64,000 nucleotides of DNA, from positions 62,001-126,000 of the forward strand of contig NZ_KB903445.1 of assembly GCF_000379765.1 (NCBI RefSeq), written 5' to 3'. The notes beneath the pieces are model-generated. The model saw only the letters and a list, made by a program, of their open reading frames with translations, was not told the origin of the DNA and did not search any database. The position numbers and the translations under genes are program-made. The DNA comes from Flexithrix dorotheae DSM 6795. Lineage in GTDB: Bacteria; Bacteroidota; Bacteroidia; Cytophagales; Flammeovirgaceae. This document shows, one piece after another, positions 7,419-16,449 of this stretch. The stretch's first letter is position 1. Every line of letters begins with the position of its first letter.

Positions 7419-8825
7419 TGTTATAATATGAATAATGTTTATAGTATGATTTATATTAAAATATTAACACAATAATAATGAGTTAATTTAATATTTAAAA
7501 TATTTTCAATATTAAAATTATAATATAATACTAATTATATTTAATATTTAATACAGTATTAATAGTATTAAACATATTAATAATTTCAAGGTAATGGATT
7601 TTCATGATTTTTTACTTTGATGAAAGTAACAATGATTTTCAATTTCAAATTTTTTGTGAAAAAAATGCGATTTAAGAAGCTTTCTCTTTCAAAATAAGGA
7701 AAACTATTATTCAATGGTTTTTTTCGCTTAAATCGTAAAAAATCAAAAACCAGGAATATCATAACAAATATATTCATCTTTATTATTCTAAAGATGATAT
7801 TATTAATATTAATAAAAAAATATGATCGATATAGTATTGTTGTTACAATACAGTATTAATAATGTTAATAATATTTATTTAATAATATAATGTTATAAGT
7901 ATTAAATATTTTTAGTTTAATACAAATGAAAATTGAGTAGAAGGAAAACTTTGAAGTTTAAGGGAATCAAGAAGTAGAGATATTTATAAATTTAAAAAAA
8001 CGCATAGGTAAAAATTAACCTTCTCAGAATAAGGATTAGAGGAATCAAGAGCTAATGTTTAAAATGAAAAAAAGGTAGAAATAATGATAGAATGGAATAT
8101 TGAGAAAAACGATTCGACTTAGAGCAACTGCAGGAATAAAACTTGTAATTAACTGCTCTAGCAATTGGTATGGGAATTATTTTTTTACTTTATCAAAAAT
8201 GTAATACTTCCACAGGATAACAAATTTTCCAAAATAATTTAATATTAAGATGATAGTAATCAATATAAAAAGGTGATAAAATTCATAAAAATAGTATAAT
8301 ATCAAGATTTAGACTTGTTAAGTCAAATATTTTTTTTGAAAAAAGTTTAGAGTTTATGATATTTGAATTCTAAGCAGAGATTCTTCCTGAAAAAACTAAT
8401 TAAGGTTGAGTTAACTTCACTTTTACAAATCGATTTTTGCAATTCATAAAGTGATTTTTTTAAACTGTTCAAATAATAATATTACCGTGGGTAACTGGGA
8501 AGGTTATTTCCTAGTGCTAATGGAAAAATTTTAAAATTGGCAAAATATTAAGAATAGAAAATAGCAAGAAATAACACAAGCCAAAATGAATAAAAGAGTA
8601 TTATATGCTACAATTACAATAAATTAAATAGTGATCAAACAGTTCATTTTATAGAAGAAAATAATGTCAAGTGATTGTCTAAATAACAGATAATTTTAAC
8701 TTCAAATAAAATTGCAAGGATAAATTGTACAATAGGGGATTTATATTATTCAAAAAAAAAACTTTTCAACAATTGAAAACCACAAAACAAATAAGAGCTG
8801 TCCTTTTATAAAAAAATAAAAAATT
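7419..8825. other. 1.4-kb AT-rich gene-free region upstream of parA
   Basis: I find no convincing gene. A 63-codon frame on the - strand (7586-7777) has no recognisable features. The part 7430-7930 consists almost entirely of ATTAATA/AATATT-type words, like the flexible DNA around plasmid centromeres. The part 7930-8800 is AT-rich but less repetitive and probably includes the promoter of the lipoprotein gene at 8826. Confidence 0.6.
7834..7862. promoter_or_regulatory. palindromes upstream of parA, candidate centromere/operator
   Basis: GTATTGT (7834-7840), spacer TGTT, and ACAATAC (7845-7851) form a perfect inverted repeat. It runs into the palindromic word TAATACAGTATTA-like AATACAGTATTAATA at 7848-7862. 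The same word recurs at 7550-7564, nearer to parA. Two copies of one palindromic word flanking AT-rich DNA upstream of a partition operon suggest binding sites for the small ParA partner. Inference only. Confidence 0.4.
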
Positions 8826-9332
8826 ATGAGCAAATCAATTTTGGTATTTTGTATTCTATTATTTGGTTGTGTTACAACGAATATAACATCAAATAAATCG
8901 CCAGGTTTTAATGAAAAAATTAGAAGGCTATATGTTATGGAAAGGGGTTCGGAAAGTGCCAAATTATTCTTTAGTTCATTTAATAATTATTTAGGCCAAT
9001 CTTTAAAGAATAGAGGGGTTAAGACTAAATTCCATCATTTTGAGCCACTCTCATTAGAAAGTGAGGATGATATTTTGCAAAAAGTAAATGAATTTGGTCC
9101 CAACCTATTAATGGTTATTCAACAAACTGAAGGAAGAGCTACTGTTAATCAATATGGTTGGGGAACAACAAATACCGGAGCAACCTTTGATATAAAGTTA
9201 TTTAAACCTGACTCAAAAACTCCTGTTTGGAGGGCTAACTTGAAAGTAGATGCTTCATTTGGACTGTCAGAATCAGCAAAAGGTTCATCTGACAAACTTA
9301 TTGAAAAGCTTGTATTTGATAAATTATTATAG
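8826..9332 (+). CDS. small lipoprotein of unknown function
   Basis: This 168-residue protein starts with a short lipoprotein signal (MSKSILVFCILLFGC; lipobox LFGC, Cys15), so it is probably anchored in an envelope membrane. The mature part alternates strands and helices: 'RRLYVMERGSESAKLFFSSFNNYLGQSLKNRG', then 'GPNLLMVIQQTEGR', and a stretch of beta-structure with 'ATFDIKLFKPDSKTPVWRANLKVD'. The pattern of a small lipoprotein carrying strand pairs that end in a TPVWRA-like motif is common in Bacteroidota, but I do not recognise a named family. It may be co-transcribed with the secreted protein 90 bases downstream. Function unknown. Confidence 0.75.
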   Translation: MSKSILVFCILLFGCVTTNITSNKSPGFNEKIRRLYVMERGSESAKLFFSSFNNYLGQSLKNRGVKTKFHHFEPLSLESEDDILQKVNEFGPNLLMVIQQTEGRATVNQYGWGTTNTGATFDIKLFKPDSKTPVWRANLKVDASFGLSESAKGSSDKLIEKLVFDKLL

Positions 9333-9421
9333 ACAAATAATAGATGAAATATATCTATGATTAAGTTAGGCAACAGTAAGACTAGGAATAATTCATAGAA
9401 AATTAAACATTCAAACAAACA

Positions 9422-10495
9422 GTGTGGTCAACCAGTCACCTCAATATTTTATCAATACTCTTTATTTTGATTGTTCAAAATATTTATGGACAAAACAGGA
9501 TAACAAACCCTTCTTTTGAAGGCACTGATATTGGAAAAGCAGCACCTTTTTGGGAGAATTGTGAAATTTCTGAAACCACAAGTAATTTGCAACCTGGACA
9601 TCAAAATGTGAGGCTCTATCCTTCAAATGGTAGAACATATTTAGCCATGGTAACCAGAGGATATATAGGCAGAGATGGTAATGAGTATGTTTCTCAAAAA
9701 TTAAACTTAATTTTCTCCACAGATTCCTGTTATCAGTATTCTATAAAGCTAAGCCATTCGGCAAGAAATAATAGTTATAGCAGAAATGATGAAAAGGTTA
9801 TTCTAAGAATCTGGCTGGGTAACGATGTTTGTTCAAAGGAAGAATTAATATGGGCCTCTCCAACTCCCGAAAGTAATGCCTGGACAAAATTTGATTTTAG
9901 TTTCACTCCAACAAAAGCCTACCACTATATTATTTTAGAAGCCTATTATGAGGATGAAGAGGATACCAGAGAAGGACATATTTTAATTGATGATTTAAGA
10001 GAAGAGGCAGTTTTACCACCAACATTCAATTTTGAATTGGGGATGGATACTACTATTTGCAGAGATGAAAATTTGATACTTACCGCCTATTACCCTCCCC
10101 ACTTACCTACCCCAAAATATTTGTGGAATACCAGGTCTACAGAACCAACCATTGAAGTTACCGAAGAGGGGCTGTATTGGGCTGAGATCAATAATGGCTG
10201 TGGTGTATTCAGAGATTCCATTTATATCACTCACGATAAGTGCATTTTTATACCTAATGTAATTACCCCGAATGGTGATGGGTATAATGAAAGTTTTGTT
10301 GTAAAAGGTTTTGAAAAAGGTCACTGGCATTTAAGAGTATTTAACCGATGGGGAGAAACTGTTTATTCTAAAAAGTATTATAAAAGTGGGGGCTGGAAAG
10401 GAGGGGGAATAGAGTCAGGGACTTATTATTATGATATTAGAAATATGAAGAACGGTGAAGCTTATAATGGTAGCATAAACATAATAAAAGAGTAA
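9422..10495 (+). CDS. secreted protein with T9SS type B (CHU_C) sorting domain
   Basis: The gene starts with GTG at 9422 and has a signal peptide ending near residue 24 (NIYGQ). The N-terminal half resembles carbohydrate-binding-like beta-sandwich domains: 'NRITNPSFEG...', a central 'YQYSIKLSHSARN', and 'HILIDDLR' near residue 190. A PKD/Ig-like segment with 'DTTICRDENLILTA' follows. The last 85 residues (IFIPNVITPNGDGYNESF...FNRWGETVY...GTYYYDI) are the gliding-motility-type C-terminal domain, which directs export by the type IX system. At 357 residues it is short for this class, which usually has many repeats. It is probably surface-attached or secreted; the binding target is unknown. Confidence 0.85.
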   Translation: MWSTSHLNILSILFILIVQNIYGQNRITNPSFEGTDIGKAAPFWENCEISETTSNLQPGHQNVRLYPSNGRTYLAMVTRGYIGRDGNEYVSQKLNLIFSTDSCYQYSIKLSHSARNNSYSRNDEKVILRIWLGNDVCSKEELIWASPTPESNAWTKFDFSFTPTKAYHYIILEAYYEDEEDTREGHILIDDLREEAVLPPTFNFELGMDTTICRDENLILTAYYPPHLPTPKYLWNTRSTEPTIEVTEEGLYWAEINNGCGVFRDSIYITHDKCIFIPNVITPNGDGYNESFVVKGFEKGHWHLRVFNRWGETVYSKKYYKSGGWKGGGIESGTYYYDIRNMKNGEAYNGSINIIKE

Positions 10496-10883
10496 ACATA
10501 TAGGCGATAAGAGAAGCGTGCCAGTGGAAGTTGGGGATTATATTTTTTTGTCAAAAGTTTTCGGAATTAAACGATACTAAATAGTAAGTCTTAGTAAAAA
10601 AAATAGTTGAAATTTATAATACCTGTCAATAAAAATCTTACCAAATGATTTTTTTATTTACTGGTTCATTCATATCGACCCTGCTTTCAAGCTCTGTTGT
10701 AACTAAAATAGAATATCATCCCGAGGGAGGGGATTTAACAAAATATTACATTATTACCAGAATGCTTATTTGTTCAAAAATATGTAAATCAATACATTTA
10801 CACTTATACGTTATATGAAATATCTATTGTATCAGTCAGTTTCATAACAATAAGCAGATTATTAAATACCTTTCATTCAACTA
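10496..10883. other. gene-free intergenic stretch
   Basis: I see no gene, RNA gene or clear hairpin in these 388 bases. The 3' part presumably carries the promoter for the GTG-started gene at 10884. Confidence 0.5.
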
Positions 10884-12713
10884 GTGAAAAAAATATATTT
10901 AAAATTACTGTTCCTTCATATTTTATTTTTAATTCAACTCTATGGGATTGCCCAGGATATTTATATTCATACCAGAAATGAGTATATTCAAATAGAAAAC
11001 GACACCTCATTTACCACTCAAGTAAGTGTTTTATTGAAAAAGAGTGATCATGCCCTAATGTTTCCTATTTATTATGATAGTGAATTGGAAGAGGTAACCG
11101 ATATCAAATTGTTTATTAAAAAAGGGAAAAGGTTTAAACCAGAAAAAAATCCGTATATCAAGGAAGATGATGTGGAATTTGAATTTATAACCAGTAGAAA
11201 AGTTAAAGCCATAATCATTCCACCCGATATAGAAGCCAAAGTTGAATATAGGATAAAATGCAAGGAACTGATGTATTTTACCGGCCTACCTTTATTTAGC
11301 TATTATGATGTAGATACTTTGAAATATCAGGTATCTATTCCTGATCATTTCTGGTTTGCACATAACATTATTCATAAAGATTCACTAGAGTTCCTTTCAA
11401 TAAATTCCAGCAAGTTAGTTGGTTCTACAAATTGGACGCTTGAAGTTGTTCCTTCAAAAATAGCATCTAATCCATTGAGGTATTATGGTATTTATAGAAA
11501 CCTCAAAGTACCTATGATGCGAACAGTTGTTGTTCCGAAGGCTTTTCAAGGGAAAGAGAAGGAGTATATGAATGATTGGTATCTAAAGAAGGTAAAGGAT
11601 AGGAGAGGACTCGACCCCAAAACTATTAGTAAAATTAATGAAATTACAGCGGGAGTTTCAGATCAAAAAGAAATAATGAATATTCTTTATGATTATGTAA
11701 GGACCAATTTTAAGTATGTGGCCATTGAAATAGGAATGGGTGCTTTTATCCCCTCTCAGGCTAATGAAGTATTTAACAGTAAGCAGGGAGATTGCAAAGA
11801 TTTATCAAATTTTCTTTCAGAGGCTTTAAACTATAAAGGAATACAAAGTGAGGTTGCTTTAGCAGCTACTTACAATCATATAAGCGATTGTAATTTTCCA
11901 TCATTGGGATCTGCGAACCACGTGATTTGTGTGGCGTATATTGATGAAAAACCAATATTTTTAGACCCTACCGATCCAATACATCTACCTGAAACCCCTA
12001 TTCAAAGCTTACAGGAGCGTACCATTTTAATTATTACCCAGGATGGTGGTGAATTCTACAAAATGAGCTGTTTTACACCACTTGAAAATGAAATTATCTA
12101 TGAAATAACCTTACGAGTTAATTCAGAAAAAATGCAGATGGATGGGGCATTTAAGGCAAAATATAATGGTATTTCAGGGAACAATTTAAGGTATAAATTC
12201 ATGGATTTTAGTGAAGAGGAAATGAAAAATATTGGAGAAAAATATTATGAATCAGTATTTGGAAATCAGTCAATTACTGATTTTGAAATTAACAACCATG
12301 AATATGTGGTTGATGTAGAAGGTAAGTTAGCAATTTCTGGGAAGTTATTTAGCGATGAAAATAATCACTTTTTGTTCATTGATTTTTTGCCTCGAATTTT
12401 AGAAAATGAGGACCGGGAATCATTACTAGAAGGAACTTATCTTGGGTGTACGGTGGGAAAGAAAGTTAAATTAAGGATCCAAATGGATGAATCTTTTCAG
12501 AATTTTAATCCGATTGAACACTCATTCTCCAATGAGGGTTTATCTCTGAACTTAAAGATTTCAAATCCTTCAGATCTTATTATTGAGTTCATTTATGAAT
12601 TTTCATTTGACAATTTATTTATCGAAAAAGAGAACCTCAATAATATTAATGATATTTTAAAATCATTCAAAAAGATAATCAATGAACCAATTATTCTTAA
12701 AAAGAAGAATTAA
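10884..12713 (+). CDS. DUF3857 / transglutaminase-like exported protein
   Basis: This 609-residue protein uses a GTG start, with a signal peptide to about residue 23 (LYGIAQ). A DUF3857-type beta-rich N-terminal region (about 25-220) precedes a transglutaminase-like core with a visible catalytic triad: Cys304 in QGDCKD, His346 in ANHVI and Asp361 in FLDPTD. A C-terminal beta domain follows. Family members are periplasmic or surface proteins of unknown substrate, thought to act as proteases or transglutaminase-like enzymes. The gene overlaps the next one by 32 bases in a different frame, so the two are translationally coupled and probably work together. Confidence 0.88.
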   Translation: MKKIYLKLLFLHILFLIQLYGIAQDIYIHTRNEYIQIENDTSFTTQVSVLLKKSDHALMFPIYYDSELEEVTDIKLFIKKGKRFKPEKNPYIKEDDVEFEFITSRKVKAIIIPPDIEAKVEYRIKCKELMYFTGLPLFSYYDVDTLKYQVSIPDHFWFAHNIIHKDSLEFLSINSSKLVGSTNWTLEVVPSKIASNPLRYYGIYRNLKVPMMRTVVVPKAFQGKEKEYMNDWYLKKVKDRRGLDPKTISKINEITAGVSDQKEIMNILYDYVRTNFKYVAIEIGMGAFIPSQANEVFNSKQGDCKDLSNFLSEALNYKGIQSEVALAATYNHISDCNFPSLGSANHVICVAYIDEKPIFLDPTDPIHLPETPIQSLQERTILIITQDGGEFYKMSCFTPLENEIIYEITLRVNSEKMQMDGAFKAKYNGISGNNLRYKFMDFSEEEMKNIGEKYYESVFGNQSITDFEINNHEYVVDVEGKLAISGKLFSDENNHFLFIDFLPRILENEDRESLLEGTYLGCTVGKKVKLRIQMDESFQNFNPIEHSFSNEGLSLNLKISNPSDLIIEFIYEFSFDNLFIEKENLNNINDILKSFKKIINEPIILKKKN

Positions 12714-14712
12714 ATATTACTGTATCCTTTGGATATTTTTATTTTTCTGCAATAGTATTTTTGCTAATGACACTATTCCTGATCAGTCTTTTACAGAGCA
12801 TTGTAAAAATGCAGATGCTTTTCTTTTGCATTCGTATACGGATGTGGTAGTTTCAAAATTTTTGTTAGGCTATAAAAGAAAAACTACAATCCAAAATAAA
12901 TTGGTGATTAACAATAGACCAGGAGTTGAAGAATATGCTTTCCTTAATCTAAAGAGTCAGGTTGCCGACCGACTACTAAGTCTAAAAGTTAAGACCTTAA
13001 AAGCAGATGGCACAATGGTGGAATTAGATTCAAATCTGGTTTTTGAACAACTATCACAAAGACAAGATCATGTTGAAATAATTAACTATCCCATCCCAGG
13101 TGTAGAACCAGGCGATACTATTGAGACCATATATTCCTATTCGGAAGGTTTAGACTACGATGAACTTCAGGATTTTGTGAATTTATATAGTGACATTCCA
13201 AGTGTGAATACAGAATTTACGATTAGAACTCCTCCGAATTTAATGGTAAGATATAAATCCTATAATGGATTTCCAGAACCTCAAGTCCTTTCCAATGATA
13301 CTTTGGTTTATTGTTTATTCAAAATGGAACAGGTAGATGGAGTTTCAGAAAACGAATACACCTGCTTACCCTGTGAATTACCCTATATTTATTATTCAGT
13401 AGAAAACAGAGGGAGTGAGTTAAGAACATGGAAAGATGTTTACAATCAGGAATTTAACGTATTTACACAGCCATTTCGAATTGACTATGAAAATTCCTCT
13501 TACTACAAAAAGTGGAAACGAAGAGTAATTGGAGAAGCAAAGGACAGCAGTAAATACTACCAGCTAAGTCTATTACTTGCCGATATTTATAAAAACATTG
13601 AGATAGAGCAACCTTATAGTGAGGAAATGTTCAAAACTACAGGTTATTTTTTGAAAGAAATGCGTTTTGATCCGATTAGTATCAAAAGGCTTTACAGACA
13701 ATTATTAGAAGATCTGGAAATTGATTTTTGGGCAGTTTTTGCAAGGAGCAAGAGGTTGGGAAGGATTGATCCTTTTTACATTAGAAAAGGGGAATATGAT
13801 CATATCTTTTTTGCTTTCGAATCTGAGAACGGTTCTTTACAGTTGCTTTATCCACACAAAATTGCGTTTAAATATCAGGTAAATGAAATTCCAACTTCAT
13901 TATATAATGTAGAGGCGGTAATTGCTAAACCCTTTTTAACTGAAAAAATAAAAAATAAAGATAAGTTTATTAATATGGATTTGGAAATGGCCGAAGTCGA
14001 TTCAGTGATTACCAGAGTTATTAAATTACATGGGATGCACCCAAAATTTAATTATTTAAAACAGGCTTTTTATTGTGATGTGGATATAGATCAACAAGAA
14101 ACTTCTTTTAAATCTAATTTTTCAGTAGCAGGGGGATTGTCAACAGATATAAGAAGCTTTAATGGTTTATTAGACAAGGATAAGGAATTGCATGATTTTT
14201 ATGAAACTATAGCTGAATTTGAAGGGGATGAATCCTCCCTGAGTATAGATTCTATTACCAGTATAGAATTAAAAAATTACAGACCTTTTGTTTATAGTAT
14301 GAATGGACAAGGATCAATTTCTAATAGTATCTCCTTTATTAATGATAGTATTGTAAGTGTAACTTTTGATGATTTAATTCAGCATAGCCAGATTGCCAGT
14401 GAAAAAGATTCTACCAATCTTAATTTTTATCTGGATTATACCTACACCGATTTTTGCATTTTTATTTTGAAATTTCCATGTGATATTGAAATAATAAATA
14501 ATGAAAGAAATAAATGGGAAATCAAGAATAAGTTAGGACAATATATTTTTAATCTTCAACATGTCAGTGATAACCAAATGATTATTCAATCCAACTATAA
14601 AATTATTAAAGATATAGTTGCTAAAACCGAATATAAACAGTTAAAGGAATTAAATGATTTTGTTGATGAAGTACGGAATATGCGTTTTCTTATAAAATTA
14701 AAAAAGGCTTAA
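12682..14712 (+). CDS. DUF3857 protein, paralogue with decayed transglutaminase site
   Basis: This 676-residue exported protein has a signal peptide ending near 'NSIFAND'. It has the same layout as its upstream neighbour: a DUF3857 region (VKTLKADGTMVELDSNLVFE...GVEPGDTIETIYSYSEG) and a transglutaminase-like middle. Aligning by eye, the catalytic Cys position falls in 'FDPISIKRLYRQLLEDLEI' (about residue 331), where there is no Cys. A His is kept at 374 (YDHIFFAF), and the Asp is replaced by Tyr at about 390 (LLYPHK). It therefore looks like a non-catalytic partner or scaffold. It overlaps the upstream gene by 32 bases; the overlap and shared fold suggest a two-protein complex. Confidence 0.82.
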   Translation: MNQLFLKRRIKYYCILWIFLFFCNSIFANDTIPDQSFTEHCKNADAFLLHSYTDVVVSKFLLGYKRKTTIQNKLVINNRPGVEEYAFLNLKSQVADRLLSLKVKTLKADGTMVELDSNLVFEQLSQRQDHVEIINYPIPGVEPGDTIETIYSYSEGLDYDELQDFVNLYSDIPSVNTEFTIRTPPNLMVRYKSYNGFPEPQVLSNDTLVYCLFKMEQVDGVSENEYTCLPCELPYIYYSVENRGSELRTWKDVYNQEFNVFTQPFRIDYENSSYYKKWKRRVIGEAKDSSKYYQLSLLLADIYKNIEIEQPYSEEMFKTTGYFLKEMRFDPISIKRLYRQLLEDLEIDFWAVFARSKRLGRIDPFYIRKGEYDHIFFAFESENGSLQLLYPHKIAFKYQVNEIPTSLYNVEAVIAKPFLTEKIKNKDKFINMDLEMAEVDSVITRVIKLHGMHPKFNYLKQAFYCDVDIDQQETSFKSNFSVAGGLSTDIRSFNGLLDKDKELHDFYETIAEFEGDESSLSIDSITSIELKNYRPFVYSMNGQGSISNSISFINDSIVSVTFDDLIQHSQIASEKDSTNLNFYLDYTYTDFCIFILKFPCDIEIINNERNKWEIKNKLGQYIFNLQHVSDNQMIIQSNYKIIKDIVAKTEYKQLKELNDFVDEVRNMRFLIKLKKA

Positions 14713-14861
14713 TGAGAATAAAGGAAAAGAATAATTGATGCAAAAAGGTAAAATGAAATAAAAAGTAAAGTAGGGTAGAGGAGGCCGTCTGTTTTCTGTT
14801 TAAAAAACTACATATCCTCAAAAAAATAAGCCCACCAGAAGTTAAAATAGCAAAAAGAATT

Positions 14862-15893
14862 ATGTCAGATAGAATATTTAGGATAAAGAATATTAGAAAA
14901 TTATATTTCGGGATCTTCTTTGTTTTAGTTTTTAGCACTTCTTTATTGCCCGAAGTATTAGCCCAGTTCGAGCGTGATGTATCTCTTTACTATATATCCG
15001 AGGAGGATGATAAAAGCTGGGATAAGGTTCATAAAAACTATTTACAAATTAATAAGGCAATTTATACAGACTCTACAATATGTTATATTATCAACAAATC
15101 CATAGAGAAGGCAACTTTTACTAAATACTATCACGGAGGCATTCTACATATAAAAGGAGAAGACTTAGAAATTGATAAAAATGGTATTGTTTTAGGAAGA
15201 TCCGGTCTGTGGAAATTTTATACTAAAGAGGGTAGGTTAAAAAAGGAGATATACTATGGAGATGCAGGTGGTATTCAATACTGGAAAAAGTATGATGAAC
15301 ATGGTAATATTATCAAGAATTATGATGATTTAAGGTATTCTTATGGGTTTGTAGTTGGAACAGGAGCGTATAGGGTATCAATGACAGAAAAACCAGAAGG
15401 ATTCGACCTTGAACCACATTCAGGTACGATTGATCTAGGTTTTTATTTTGGATACAAGCTGACAAAAAAAATTATTTTTAGTGTTATGCCTACCATAATA
15501 ATGAGTATTGATTCATATAGGTCAAAATTTGAATTAAACGAGGAAATTAAGGAAGAAAATTTTTTCCGTTCAGTAATTAAATTGCCTGTGGCTATCCGAT
15601 ATTATCTCACGAGGAATGTTATCTTAACCAGTGGGATTTATGCAGGTTTTGATATTTCTGCTGGTGATGAAGAAAAACTTGATATCATAAACAGTTTGTC
15701 AGGGATAAATTATGGGTTGGATATGGGTATTGGTTATGAAATAAAGATAGGAAATATTTTCAAACTGATACCAGAAATAACCTATTCTCACCAATTGAAC
15801 AATTGGATAAAGGATGGTCAGGACCTACACCTTCCATTTTCAATTAGGGAAAATTGTTTACAATTTAAACTGATCATCAAGGACCTTAAATAA
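14862..15893 (+). CDS. exported protein with antitoxin-like repeats and outer-membrane barrel
   Basis: This 343-residue protein has a signal peptide ending near 'LPEVLAQ'. Residues about 75-140 contain YwqK/MORN-like short repeats (GLWKFYTKEGRLKKEIYYGDAGGIQYWKKYDEHGNIIK). From about 150 to the end, amphipathic strands (YGFVVGTGAYRVSM, GTIDLGFYFGYKLTKKIIFSVMPTI, YYLTRNVILTSGIYAGFDI, YGLDMGIGYEIKIGNIFKLIPEITYSHQLNNW) look like a small porin-type barrel. It probably sits in the outer membrane. It lies on the same strand as the DUF3857 pair, 149 bases away, and could belong to the same envelope function. Confidence 0.7.
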   Translation: MSDRIFRIKNIRKLYFGIFFVLVFSTSLLPEVLAQFERDVSLYYISEEDDKSWDKVHKNYLQINKAIYTDSTICYIINKSIEKATFTKYYHGGILHIKGEDLEIDKNGIVLGRSGLWKFYTKEGRLKKEIYYGDAGGIQYWKKYDEHGNIIKNYDDLRYSYGFVVGTGAYRVSMTEKPEGFDLEPHSGTIDLGFYFGYKLTKKIIFSVMPTIIMSIDSYRSKFELNEEIKEENFFRSVIKLPVAIRYYLTRNVILTSGIYAGFDISAGDEEKLDIINSLSGINYGLDMGIGYEIKIGNIFKLIPEITYSHQLNNWIKDGQDLHLPFSIRENCLQFKLIIKDLK

Positions 15894-16449
15894 CATTGTA
15901 AGGTTGGAAATAAAAATTATTGGAAAGGATATGTTTTCGGAGGTGTGGCTTTCCCTATTTTAGGACATAACTCCAGGCTTAGGTGCAGCATCTTTATTTT
16001 TTAAGTATGGTTAGTCGACCTGTAAAATTCTCACTCCGTAAATCCCTTACGTTGAGTGCCATTACCATTGCTGACATACAATTAAGAAACTCATCAGCAA
16101 ATAAAGACGGAATTATCCTTTAAAATAAAATCATAAAGGGAAAATTCTGAATAAGCAGATAGCACACATTTTTGTAGTGCATCTGGAGAAATGGATTGAA
16201 AGGGTTTGAAAATATTGGTTCATTTCTTTTATACTAAGAAAAGCTTAGTGAAATTTTGAATACTTATATAAAAAAGACTTTATAACAAAGTACTTCATGT
16301 GTTAGTTGCAGAATAATTTTTAAAATTTTAAAAAAAATGAAATTTATTTGATGTCATTTTGTGTAAATAGTCATCTTTTCAGTAAAACATGTTTTTTACC
16401 TTATATCTATTTTTAAAAATGATTATTTACAATACAAAACATCAGGAAG
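15894..16449. other. intergenic region with a possible decayed coding remnant
   Basis: There is no intact gene in 556 bases. On the - strand between about 16012 and 16127 a 40-codon frame reads PSLFADEFLNCMSAMVMALN, then VRDLRSENFTGRLTILKK and a stop. Its composition is protein-like, but it lacks a full start and domain. The 3' part probably holds the promoter of the glycosidase at 16450. Confidence 0.35.

Noticed and set aside
7586-7777. 63-codon frame on the - strand upstream of parA
   Set aside because: It is Lys/Phe/Asn-rich as expected from AT-rich noncoding DNA, with no domain and no ribosome binding site.
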